Positions 5,345 through 12,428 of a DNA stretch of 16,503 nucleotides are shown here, piece by piece. The position numbers and the translations under genes are program-made. The notes under the pieces are model-generated. The model worked only from the letters and a program-made list of their open reading frames with translations. It had not been told where the DNA came from and searched no databases. Numbering within the stretch: the stretch's first letter is position 1; the number at the start of each line of letters is the position of its first letter. Source of the DNA: an uncultured Oscillospiraceae bacterium (GTDB lineage: Bacteria; Bacillota; Clostridia; Oscillospirales; Acutalibacteraceae); the NCBI GenBank assembly GCA_900543525.1, contig UQRS01000049.1, forward strand, positions 1-16,503, in the 5' to 3' direction.

Positions 5345-6234
5345 ATGTCTAAAGCGGAAAGTTGTATGTATCATGTGGAAACGGACGGGTTTTACGGCAG
5401 CTCCTCCTCCCGGAGGAGGACAAATATCCGGGAAAAGCGCTCATCTGTTTCAGCGGCAGCGACGGAGGAATTGAGCTTTCCCGTATGCTGGCCGATGTCT
5501 TTCGGTCCCACGGACTGACGACGCTGGCGCTGGCCTATGTGCTGGAGGAAGGGCTGCCCCGGCAGTTTTCCGCTGTGCCGATCGTTTTTTTAGAGGCGGC
5601 CGCAAAACGGCTGCATGATATGGGCTATGAAAAGGTCGGCCTGTGGGGCATCTCCAAAGGCGCGGAGCTGGCACTGACGGCGGGAAGCCTTCTGCCCGGA
5701 ATCGTCAATGCGGTGGTTGCGGTCGCGCCCATGAACACCGTGTGTCAGGGGTTCGTCAAGGATAAGGGAATTGCCTTCCTGCCGGGAAGCAGCTGGAGCT
5801 TTCACGGAGAGGAAATTCCCTATACACCCTATGGGGTGGAGAAGTTTCCGCTCGGCCGGATTCTGCGAAAGAGCATAAGGATGAGAGGAATGACCATGTA
5901 TGATCTCTATCTGCCTCTTGTGCAGCATCCGAACCTCGATGCAGTGATTCAGGTCGAGAAGATCACCGGCCCTGTTTTGCTGATTTCCTCCAAAATGGAT
6001 ACCATGTGGCCGTCCGAGCTTGCGGCAAAGCAGATCATCAAGCGGCTGCGGGAGAAGGATTTTCCCTACTCCTATCAGCATTTGAGCTACGACTATGGCA
6101 GCCACCTTTTTGTCCCGATGGAGCTGCCGAGCGCGAAGTTCTTCAGAGGTGAGCGCGGGAAAAATAAGGAGGGCGGACGAAAGGCCCGCATGGACTTCCC
6201 TGTAAAGACGCTGGAGTTTGTCTCACGGTGGTGA
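5345..6234 (+). CDS. alpha/beta hydrolase, BAAT/acyl-CoA thioesterase C-terminal type, apparent frameshift
   Basis: A serine hydrolase of the dienelactone-hydrolase-like group related to bile acid-CoA:amino acid N-acyltransferase and acyl-CoA thioesterases. Numbering from TTG 5362, the nucleophile is S98 in GISKG, with D213 (SKMDTMWPS) and H248 (YGSHLFVP) completing the triad; FSGSDGGIE at 30-38 supplies the oxyanion region. The best start, ATG 5345 with AAGGAG 9 bases upstream, encodes MSKAESCMYHVETDGFYG and is in another frame. One missing base near 5399 would join FYG to LLLPEEDKYPGKALICFSG, the expected N-terminus. The TTG at 5362 keeps the frame but has no binding site. The gap adjoins a 9-bp-arm palindrome (5402-5420), a likely place for a deletion or sequencing error. 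The true substrate is unknown. It has its own promoter and leader and no operon partner. Confidence 0.85.
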
Positions 6235-6437
6235 AACGACCCGTGCGCGAACGGGGCGGAGGGCTTCTTCCCTTATCGGGGGAGATGCCTTCCGTTTCGC
6301 GGTCGGCAGGTTTTGCAGGCCGGCGCAGGGCTTTATCTCTATAAATCCGATATTATCCTTTCTTTTTGAAAAATATGGGGAAATATGCCCTGTGGAAAGC
6401 CATCTTGGAAAAATTCAAAGAAATTGAAGTTTTGCAC
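6235..6437. other. intergenic region between hydrolase and tRNA
   Basis: About 200 bases without a supported gene. Small GC hairpins such as CCCGT/ACGGG at 6240-6255 follow the hydrolase stop, but no T run makes a clear terminator. The last 100 bases turn AT-rich towards the tRNA promoter. Confidence 0.5.
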
Positions 6438-6466
6438 TTGACACAGAGCGGTTTTTTGACTATAAT
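6438..6466 (+). promoter_or_regulatory. tRNA-Pro promoter
   Basis: A perfect -35 TTGACA (6438-6443) and a perfect -10 TATAAT (6461-6466) with a 17-base spacer, as expected for a stable RNA gene. Confidence 0.9.
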
Positions 6467-6536
6467 CTATTAGCTGACATTCTTCAGGGAGCGAAAACCT
6501 TCCGGGGTTACAGAAAAAAGAATGGCTGATTTATGA

Positions 6537-6613
6537 CGAGGTGTGGCTCAGTTTGGTAGAGCGCTGCGTTCGGGACGCAGAGGCCGCAGGTTCGAATCCT
6601 GTCACCTCGACCA
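6537..6613 (+). tRNA. tRNA-Pro (anticodon CGG)
   Basis: A complete 77-base cloverleaf with encoded CCA. The acceptor stem is CGAGGTG (6537-6543) / CACCTCG (6603-6609), the D stem GCTC/GAGC, the anticodon stem CTGCG/CGCAG around TTCGGGA with anticodon CGG at 6571-6573, and the T arm GCAGG-TTCGAAT-CCTGT. It reads CCG codons. The gene stands alone, between its own promoter and terminator. Confidence 0.97.
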
Positions 6614-6618
6614 GTAGC

Positions 6619-6658
6619 GGCGCTGGTCTCAATTTGATTGAGTTCAGCGCCCTTTTTT
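6619..6658 (+). terminator. tRNA-Pro terminator
   Basis: GGCGCTG (6619-6625) pairs with CAGCGCC (6645-6651), with CAAT/ATTG pairing inside, followed by six T's (6653-6658). Confidence 0.9.
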
Positions 6659-6669
6659 ATCGAAAAACA

Positions 6670-6687
6670 GGACAGAAAGCTCTGTCC
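6670..6687 (-). terminator. small hairpin, terminator-like on the minus strand
   Basis: GGACAGA (6670-6676) pairs perfectly with TCTGTCC (6681-6687) around an AAGC loop. Read on the minus strand it is followed by TGTTTTT. No minus-strand gene ends here, so its role is unclear. Confidence 0.35.
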
Positions 6688-6719
6688 AATATTCCGGTAC
6701 AATGCCTGCGGGCGTACTG

Positions 6720-6756
6720 AAAAAAGTCCGCGGCAGCGGACTTTTTTCTTTTTTTA
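6720..6756 (+). terminator. strong hairpin terminator upstream of ktrB
   Basis: A 12-bp stem AAAAAAGTCCGC (6720-6731) / GCGGACTTTTTT (6736-6747) with a four-base loop and a second T run. It stands alone between the tRNA terminator and ktrB, so it either ends leftover transcription or acts as an attenuator in a ktrB leader. Its presence argues against a ktrB start upstream of it. Confidence 0.75.
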
Positions 6757-6831
6757 GTGATGCCATCGGTGAAAACGGCGGAAGAATGGCTGCGGCGGGC
6801 GCATTTGGCCTCGTCTGCTTTCTCTGCCGCG

Positions 6832-6856
6832 AAAAAGACGGACTGCCCGTTTTTTT
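6832..6856 (+). promoter_or_regulatory. hairpin just upstream of the ktrB ribosome binding site
   Basis: AAAAAGACGG (6832-6841) pairs with CCGTTTTTTT (6847-6856) around ACTGC (one G-T pair). It is terminator-shaped and ends five bases before the AGAAGGG binding site, so it could attenuate ktrB. I see no good promoter between 6757 and 6860. Confidence 0.4.
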
Positions 6857-6875
6857 GAAAAGAAGGGTGTGCGGT

Positions 6876-8231
6876 TTGAACAGGATCAGAGCCTTTTCCA
6901 AAAAATTAACAACCACAAAAACGATTGTTTTGGGCTACGGCGGAATTGTTTTGATTGGCGCGCTGCTGCTGATGCTGCCTTTTGCCACCCGCTATGGAGA
7001 GCCGCCGACCTCCTTCCTCAGTGCGCTGTTTACCTCCACGTCGGCCACCTGTGTGACCGGCCTCGTTTTGTTCGATACCTTTACCCACTGGACCCTGTTC
7101 GGTCAGATTGTGATTTTGCTGCTGATTCAGATCGGCGGCGTAGGCTTTATGACCGTCGCCATCTCGATCGTCTCCCTCACCAAGAAGAAGATCGGCGTAA
7201 ACCAGCGCCTTTTGATGCAGGAGACGGTGGCCGCTCCCAGCATCGGCGGCATCATCCGCGTGAGCCGCTTTATCTTTCTGGGCGCGCTGGCATTTGAGGT
7301 TTTGGGCACGATTTTGCTCTCCTTTTATTTTTGCCCCCGACTCGGTTTGGGGGAGGGGCTTTATTTCTCCGCTTTTCACGCGATCTCCTCCTTCTGCAAC
7401 GCCGGCTTTGACCTGATGGGACGGTTCCGCCCGTATTCCTCTCTGATGCTGCTGGCCGATAACGGATATGTACTGGGCGTCATCATGTTTTTGATTGTGA
7501 TTGGCGGCCTTGGCTTCCTTGTATGGGACGATATTTTAAAATGCCGCTTCCATTTTCGGAGGTATCGGCTGCATACCAAAATCGTTCTGGTTATGTCGGG
7601 GCTTCTGCTTTTGATCGGCGCCGCGGCCATCTTTGTCTTTGAACAAAGGGGGGACAGCTTCACGCAAAAGTCGCTGGGAGAGAAAATCCTGATCGCGCTG
7701 TTTCAGTCGGTGACCTCCCGGACGGCCGGCTTTAACACGGTGGATCTGCACGCCCTGACCCAGTCGAGCCGGCTGCTGATGATTGTTCTGATGCTGATCG
7801 GCGGCTCTCCCGGCTCGACGGCCGGAGGAATGAAAACCACCACCTTTGCGATTGCGCTGCTCAGCATTTTCACCACCTTCCGGCGGAAAAAGTCAATCGA
7901 GTGCTTCCGCCGCCGCGTGGATGATGAGACGCTGCGCACCGCCTCCTGCGTGCTGATGATGTACATTGTGCTGTCGCTGGCTGCCTCGCTGATCATCGCG
8001 TATGCGGAGGGGATCACGGCGCAGTTTGCCATGTTCGAGGTCTGCTCAGCCATCGGTACGGTCGGGCTCAGCTTTGGGGTGACGCCGGGACTCGGCGCGC
8101 TGTCCAAGGTGATCCTGATCTGCCTGATGTTTTTCGGCCGCGCGGGTTCTCTCACCATTCTGCTGGCGTTTGGGTCGGGGCACTCCTACGCGCCGTCCAA
8201 GCTGCCGCTGGAGAAGATACAAATTGCATAA
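6876..8231 (+). CDS. ktrB: KtrB/TrkH-type potassium transporter, membrane subunit
   Basis: The pore-forming subunit of a Ktr/Trk potassium uptake system, about 451 residues, the usual KtrB length. It has four pore-loop repeats, each with the conserved glycine of the potassium filter: SATCVTGL, SSFCNAGFD, TSRTAGFN and SAIGTVGLS, set among about eight transmembrane helices. A gating-loop region is seen at GGSPGSTAGGMKTTT. The chosen start is TTG 6876 (MNRIRAFSKKL), with AGAAGGG eight bases upstream; the frame stays open back to 6702 but would cross a strong terminator hairpin and a composition unlike KtrB. The regulatory subunit gene follows after 98 bases. Ktr genes in relatives are often under cyclic-di-AMP (ydaO) control; I see no ydaO aptamer here, only hairpins. 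Confidence 0.93.
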   Translation: MNRIRAFSKKLTTTKTIVLGYGGIVLIGALLLMLPFATRYGEPPTSFLSALFTSTSATCVTGLVLFDTFTHWTLFGQIVILLLIQIGGVGFMTVAISIVSLTKKKIGVNQRLLMQETVAAPSIGGIIRVSRFIFLGALAFEVLGTILLSFYFCPRLGLGEGLYFSAFHAISSFCNAGFDLMGRFRPYSSLMLLADNGYVLGVIMFLIVIGGLGFLVWDDILKCRFHFRRYRLHTKIVLVMSGLLLLIGAAAIFVFEQRGDSFTQKSLGEKILIALFQSVTSRTAGFNTVDLHALTQSSRLLMIVLMLIGGSPGSTAGGMKTTTFAIALLSIFTTFRRKKSIECFRRRVDDETLRTASCVLMMYIVLSLAASLIIAYAEGITAQFAMFEVCSAIGTVGLSFGVTPGLGALSKVILICLMFFGRAGSLTILLAFGSGHSYAPSKLPLEKIQIA

Positions 8232-8329
8232 ACCGCAGATGTAATGGGCCCGTTCGAAAAGCGCGCGCAAAGCCCTGCTTTTTGGGACAGCCCTCTCCTG
8301 TTTTTTTGTAAAGTAAGGAGGAAATTTTT

Positions 8330-8974
8330 ATGAAATCCATTCTGATTATCGGCCTGGGGCGTTTCGGCCGGCACATGGCCAGAAAATTTATCGAAGAGGG
8401 GAATGAGGTTCTCGCGGTCGATATCAAGGAGGAGCGCGCCGACGCCGCCGTCCCCTTTATCCGCAATGTGCAGATCGGCGACGCCACAAATGAGGATTTT
8501 ATGAAATCTCTGGACGTCAACGGCTACGACCTCTGCGTGATTGCCATCGGCGACAATTTTCAGAGCGCGCTGGAGGCCACCGTGCTGGCCAAGGACCTCG
8601 GCGGAAAGTTCATCATCGCCCGCGCCTGCCGTGACGTGCACAAAAAGCTGCTGCTGCGCAACGGCGCCGACTATGTCGTCTATGCCGAGCGGGAGAGTGC
8701 TGAGCGCCTGGCGATCAAATTCGGGGCGAAAAATATTTTTGATTATGTCGAGCTGACGCCCGAATATTCGATTTATGAGATTTCGGTGCCCTCCTCCTGG
8801 CGGGGGAAAAGCATCATTCAGACGGCCGTGCGGTCGAAGTATAAGATCAGCATTCTGGCCATCAAGGTCGGCAACGACATCTTTCCGCTGCCGACGGCCG
8901 ACCACGTTTTCTCCGCGGGGGAGACGATGATCGTCATGGGTCATCAGGAGGATATCAAGGCGCTGACCAAATAA
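8330..8974 (+). CDS. ktrA: KtrA/TrkA-type potassium transport regulatory subunit
   Basis: The cytoplasmic RCK ring protein that gates KtrB, 214 residues. Residues 1-125 are the RCK-N Rossmann domain, with the nucleotide loop G8-L-G10-R-F-G13 and D31 at the end of strand 2 to hold the ribose of NAD(H) or ATP. Residues about 135-214 are the RCK-C domain (YSIYEISVPSSWRGKSIIQ ... FSAGETMIVMGHQED), which binds cyclic-di-AMP in Firmicute KtrA. The ATG has a perfect AAGGAGG eight bases upstream. It follows ktrB by 98 bases, which contain only a weak ACAG/CTGT hairpin before seven T's (8301-8307 region), so the two are probably cotranscribed with some attenuation. Confidence 0.94.
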   Translation: MKSILIIGLGRFGRHMARKFIEEGNEVLAVDIKEERADAAVPFIRNVQIGDATNEDFMKSLDVNGYDLCVIAIGDNFQSALEATVLAKDLGGKFIIARACRDVHKKLLLRNGADYVVYAERESAERLAIKFGAKNIFDYVELTPEYSIYEISVPSSWRGKSIIQTAVRSKYKISILAIKVGNDIFPLPTADHVFSAGETMIVMGHQEDIKALTK

Positions 8975-9028
8975 ATCATACCATCGTCGCCGGAGTATGC
9001 GCCTTGAAAACGGCAAGGAGGAAAGCAT

Positions 9029-9259
9029 ATGGAACAGAAAAAGATTGACCGTATCAACGAGCTGGCCAAAAAGAGCAAGGCCGAGGGCCTGACCGAGGCT
9101 GAAAAGGCCGAGCAGAAGGCTCTGCGGGTGGAGTATATTGAGGCCATGAAGGCCTCCCTGGTTGCGGAGCTGGAGAACACCTATATCGTCGAGCCGGACG
9201 GAACCCGTGTCAAAGCGACCGAACGGTGGAAAACGGCCGAGGATCTGCCAGAGTCCTGA
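9029..9259 (+). CDS. DUF896 (UPF0291, YnzC-like) small protein
   Basis: A 76-residue protein of the DUF896 family, which includes Bacillus YnzC, a helical hairpin of unclear cytoplasmic role. The family pattern is clear: KIDRINELAKKSKAEGLTEAE, then EQKALRVEYIEAMKASL, and a C-terminal VEPDG segment. AAGGAGG stands seven bases before the ATG. It follows ktrA by 54 bases and is probably in the same transcript; nothing ties it to potassium transport beyond position. Confidence 0.92.
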   Translation: MEQKKIDRINELAKKSKAEGLTEAEKAEQKALRVEYIEAMKASLVAELENTYIVEPDGTRVKATERWKTAEDLPES

Positions 9260-9345
9260 AGAGAACCCGGCTCCGGGCTTCTCGGCACCGAAGGGGAGGC
9301 GCTGCGGCCGCGGTGTCGGATTTTGATTTGGAAGGGGAAAAATTT

Positions 9346-9648
9346 ATGCTGAAGCATGTGGTTTTGTTCAAGCTGAAGGACAATTCTCCCGCCGCGTGTG
9401 AGAAGGCGCGGGATATGCTTCTCTCCATGCGGGGGAAGGTGGAGCAGCCGCAAAAAATTGCGGTCGGCATTGATCTGCTGCACTCCGACCGGTCGTATGA
9501 CGTGATTCTGGAGGTGTGGCTGGACGACCTCGCCGCGCTGGAGGCTTACCAGAACGACCCGTACCACTGCGACGTGGTCAAGCCGTATATGCATGCCGTG
9601 CGGGAGGGCAGCGTGGCCATCGACTATTCGGTGGATTCGGCCGACTGA
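9346..9648 (+). CDS. Dabb-domain (stress-responsive alpha/beta barrel) protein
   Basis: A 100-residue protein matching the Dabb family: a ferredoxin-like fold that dimerises into an alpha/beta barrel. Diagnostic segments are LKHVVLFKLKD at the start, SYDVILEVWLDDLAALEAYQNDPYH in the middle and SVAIDYSV at the end. Family members occur as stress proteins or small enzymes; no catalytic residues are assigned here. The ATG at 9346 follows GAAGGGG by eight bases. The same frame runs back to 9226 inside the previous gene, but that part has no family match. The 86-base gap from the DUF896 gene holds a GAGAA-CCGG / CCGG-TTCTC hairpin (9261-9285). It is the last gene before the shared terminator. Confidence 0.9.
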   Translation: MLKHVVLFKLKDNSPAACEKARDMLLSMRGKVEQPQKIAVGIDLLHSDRSYDVILEVWLDDLAALEAYQNDPYHCDVVKPYMHAVREGSVAIDYSVDSAD

Positions 9649-9661
9649 GCCCTGCACGATC

Positions 9662-9688
9662 GGACAGGTCGGACAGGTTGGACAAGGT
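9662..9688 (+). repeat. three imperfect 9-base tandem repeats
   Basis: GGACAGGTC, GGACAGGTT and GGACAAGGT lie in a row, 13 bases after the Dabb gene stop and before the terminator. A similar island lies at 12394-12418. Confidence 0.6.
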
Positions 9689-9734
9689 GGGAGGGGTTCT
9701 GCCCCTTTTACGGAGAGAAACTGCAAAAAAATCT

Positions 9735-9777
9735 AAAAACCCGGGATGCAGCCTTGAAAACTGCATCCCGGGTTTTT
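9735..9777. terminator. bidirectional terminator between the Dabb and alpha-galactosidase genes
   Basis: A 17-base arm (AAAAACCCGGGATGCAG, 9735-9751) pairs exactly with 9761-9777 around a nine-base loop. T's follow on both strands, so it ends the ktr transcript on plus and the alpha-galactosidase gene on minus. Confidence 0.92.
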
Positions 9778-9795
9778 GCTTTATCTTAAAAACGC

Positions 9796-11985
9796 TTACA
9801 CTTTTTCAAACAGCCAGAGGCGGCCGGTCTCCGCCTCTTTGGAGGCCGGAAGCTCGACACCGGCACGCAGCGCCGCGCCGGTGAACCGTTCCCCCGAGAG
9901 GCGGTCGGTGTAGAGCGCGTCGGGGTCGGCCGCCTCGATCGGGAGGCGGAATACCCGGCCTTCCGAATCGGCTTTGTTCTGCAGGTAGGAGAGGAATATC
10001 CGCTCGCCGGCACCTTCCTCCATTTCGGGGGAGGCAGTGTAGTAATAGGCGCTGCATTCCAGCGTGCTTTCAAAGGGGGAGATCAGGCGGTAGAGATCTC
10101 CGTGCTTGATCAGCGCCTCCACCTCTTTATAAAAGGTGATCTGGTTTCGGATTTCAGCCTTGACCTCCTCCGGCGCCTTCAGAATATTCAGCTCATACCC
10201 CAGCATGCCGCCCAGCGCGACCTTGTATTTATAATCCAGCCGGGCCATGCGCGCGTCGCCGTCTCCGGGGTCGGAGACATGGCAGGACATGACCGATGCG
10301 GGATAGGCCAGCAGACTGCCGTACTGGATCCGAACCCGGTCGGCGGCGTTTGTGTTGTCGCTGGTCCAGATCTGGGTGGACAGCGCCATCATGGCGAGGT
10401 CATAGCGGCCGCCGCCGCCGCTGCAGTTTTCGATCATCACGCCGGGGAAGTTTTTCATGAACCAGAAGTACAGGTCGTACACCCCGAGCTGAAAGCGGTA
10501 GAATACCTCGTCCTGCCGTTCGGGCGGCAGGTGGGGAGAGCCGACCTCCGACAGATGGCGGTTGAAATCCCATTTGATATAATCAATCGGCACCCCGTGG
10601 AAGGCGGCCTGGAAGGTGTGTTTGAGATACCGCAGCACCTCCGGATTGGAGAGATCCAGCACCAGCTGATTGCGGGAGAGGGAGCCCTCCCGCCCCCGGC
10701 AGGAGAGGCACCAGTCGGGGTGGGCGCGGTAGAGGTCGCTGTCGGGATTGATCATCTCCGGCTCGATCCAGATGCCGAAGCGGATGCCGGTCGCTTTGAC
10801 CCGGGCGGCGAAGCTTTGCAGCCCGTCGGGGAATTTCTCCCGGTTGGGAATCCAGTCGCCGAGGGCGGCGCGGTCATCCTTTCGCGCTCCGAACCAGCCG
10901 TCGTCCATCACCAGCATATCCATTTTGCAGCGCACACCCTCTTTCGCGAAGGCGAGGAGGGTGTTTTCATCAATGTTGAAGTAGCAGGCCTCCCACGTGT
11001 TGAGGACGACCGGCCGTCTTTCATAAGGGTCGGGGGGCAGAATCGCCTCCCGCACGAAGCGGTGTATCCTGCGGGACATATCTCCCAATCCGTCGGGGGT
11101 GCAGAGCATGACCGCCTCGGGCGAGGTGAAGCTCTCCCCGGGAGAGAGGGTATAGGCGAAGTTTTCCTCTCCCAGCCCGACGCCGACCCGGGTGTTGCCC
11201 GACTGATCGACCTCCACCTCGTCGAGGAATGAGCCGCTGTATACGAAGTTAAAGGCGTAAACCCGCCCGGATGTTTCCCCCGCGCCGTGCTCGGCCAGCG
11301 CGATGAATGGGTTGAACTGATGGCTGGAGGCGCCTCGCCGGCTGGTCACACTCTGTACGCCGTAACCGAGCGGAAGCCGCTGCACCTGCCGCTCGGCGAC
11401 ATGTGCCCCGTGCAGGGAGATGAGGTCGTATCCGTGCCCCGGCAGGTCGAGGCATAGGCTCATGGCCTTTTCGATTTTGACGGGGGCGTCTCCCCGGTTC
11501 TCCAGCGTGAAGTAGCGGGAGATGAGGTCGTGCGCCGGGAAGAGGGTGTAGTATAGGGTGAGCAGGCAGCCGGTGACCGGGTCCTCCAGATGTACGGCCA
11601 GCGTCTCGCTCCCGGGGAGGGGGCGGGCGAAGGGGATGCCGGGGATGTTCCGGCGTCCCTCAAAAATTTCATAATCCCGATAGAAGAAGCGGGTGCAGCT
11701 GTCGCCCGCCGCTCCCCGCAGCCGCAGAGAGGCGCAGCGGAAATCTCCCCCGCCGAAAAAGCCGAATTCCATCAGGTCGTCCGCGAAGGAAAAGGCCGGG
11801 CCGGTCTCCTCCGGATAGGGGGAGAAGGAGCGGTATCCGGCTTTGAACAGCGGCGTGGGACGGTCGGATTTCGGCCCGTAATACCGGTGGTTCAGGTATC
11901 GGTCGGCGACGATGTCAAAGATATACTCGGTCTGATCGGTGGTCAGAATAAAGCGGTTCTCGGCTTTGCAGAACTGGATCGGCAT
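9796..11985 (-). CDS. alpha-galactosidase, glycoside hydrolase family 36
   Basis: Hydrolyses terminal alpha-1,6-galactose from raffinose, stachyose, melibiose or galactomannan side chains, with retention. The 729 residues match the long bacterial GH36 form. Residues 1-310 are the N-terminal beta-sandwich, about 320-620 the barrel, and the rest a C-terminal beta domain. The nucleophile is D473 in YIKWDFNRH and the acid/base is D543 in TSDNTNAADR; the substrate-binding D361-D362 of VMDDGWFG and the ENCSGGGGR loop at 519-527 are present. No signal peptide is seen, so it acts in the cytoplasm on imported sugars. The ATG has AAGGAG eight bases upstream. No transporter or sugar operon adjoins it. 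It stands alone and ends in the bidirectional terminator. Confidence 0.96.
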   Translation of the reverse strand: MPIQFCKAENRFILTTDQTEYIFDIVADRYLNHRYYGPKSDRPTPLFKAGYRSFSPYPEETGPAFSFADDLMEFGFFGGGDFRCASLRLRGAAGDSCTRFFYRDYEIFEGRRNIPGIPFARPLPGSETLAVHLEDPVTGCLLTLYYTLFPAHDLISRYFTLENRGDAPVKIEKAMSLCLDLPGHGYDLISLHGAHVAERQVQRLPLGYGVQSVTSRRGASSHQFNPFIALAEHGAGETSGRVYAFNFVYSGSFLDEVEVDQSGNTRVGVGLGEENFAYTLSPGESFTSPEAVMLCTPDGLGDMSRRIHRFVREAILPPDPYERRPVVLNTWEACYFNIDENTLLAFAKEGVRCKMDMLVMDDGWFGARKDDRAALGDWIPNREKFPDGLQSFAARVKATGIRFGIWIEPEMINPDSDLYRAHPDWCLSCRGREGSLSRNQLVLDLSNPEVLRYLKHTFQAAFHGVPIDYIKWDFNRHLSEVGSPHLPPERQDEVFYRFQLGVYDLYFWFMKNFPGVMIENCSGGGGRYDLAMMALSTQIWTSDNTNAADRVRIQYGSLLAYPASVMSCHVSDPGDGDARMARLDYKYKVALGGMLGYELNILKAPEEVKAEIRNQITFYKEVEALIKHGDLYRLISPFESTLECSAYYYTASPEMEEGAGERIFLSYLQNKADSEGRVFRLPIEAADPDALYTDRLSGERFTGAALRAGVELPASKEAETGRLWLFEKV

Positions 11986-12282
11986 GGCAAAATCTCCTTC
12001 TTTTCAATTGGCAAAAAAGTATCATCGGCGATGGAAAGTGCGGCTTTTCGGGGCTTGTACGACATCCGGCCTTGTGGTTTTTCCGGGGCGGGCGCGGCTT
12101 TTTCTGAAAGAGGGCGGCAAAGCGCCGGATCGCGGCCTTCCGGGAAAGCGCAGTCCCGGCCTTGTCCGCCGATGGCGGGTATATGCTTAGTATAAGGCGG
12201 CCGGCCGTTTTTATTACCGGCGGTTTTGCTGTTCCTTCCCGGAGCGCGGGGCTTTTAACGCCATACGCCAAAGCCGGCTTTG
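11986..12282. other. intergenic region upstream of the alpha-galactosidase gene
   Basis: About 300 bases without a supported gene. On the minus strand a TATACT (12193-12188) could be a -10, but the -35 is poor. CATCG-G-CGATG (12023-12033) is a short dyad 40 bases before the start and a possible operator. A CCGGCCTTGT decamer occurs twice, near 12068 and 12149, within GC-rich hairpin-forming sequence. Confidence 0.4.
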
Positions 12283-12317
12283 TAAAAACGCCCGCTGAAA
12301 CGGATATTCAGCGGGCG
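12283..12317 (-). terminator. terminator of the 4,6-dehydratase gene
   Basis: CGCCCGCTGAA (12289-12299) pairs exactly with TTCAGCGGGCG (12307-12317). Read on the minus strand it ends in TTTTTA. It lies about 110 bases after the dehydratase stop. Confidence 0.88.
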
Positions 12318-12393
12318 CTATCTTGGCGGAGTTCCTTTATGTGCCGGCGGCCGGGCTTCAGGCCGGACAGATCGGCCGGATGAGCGGATGGCC

Positions 12394-12418
12394 GGGTCGG
12401 CAGGGTCGGCAGGGTCAG
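12394..12418 (+). repeat. tandem 9-base repeats after the dehydratase gene
   Basis: GGGTCGGCA twice and a partial GGGTCAG, directly past the stop of the minus-strand gene and before its terminator. It resembles the island at 9662-9688 in unit length, GC content and position at a gene end. Confidence 0.55.
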
Positions 12419-12428
12419 TTGGCGGGCT

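Noticed and set aside
5345..5420. Programmed -1 frameshifting in the hydrolase gene
   Set aside because: The downstream palindrome could form a stimulating hairpin, but no X-XXY-YYZ slippery heptamer lies in the starting frame, and the family is not known for recoding.
6702..6875. N-terminal extension of KtrB
   Set aside because: The frame is open, but it crosses a strong terminator hairpin, lacks a ribosome binding site and encodes sequence unlike KtrB.
8186..9028. 280-codon minus-strand frame
   Set aside because: It is antisense to ktrA; high GC removes stops from the opposite strand.
10102..11232. 376-codon plus-strand frame
   Set aside because: It is the antisense shadow of the alpha-galactosidase gene, whose motifs and binding site are clear.
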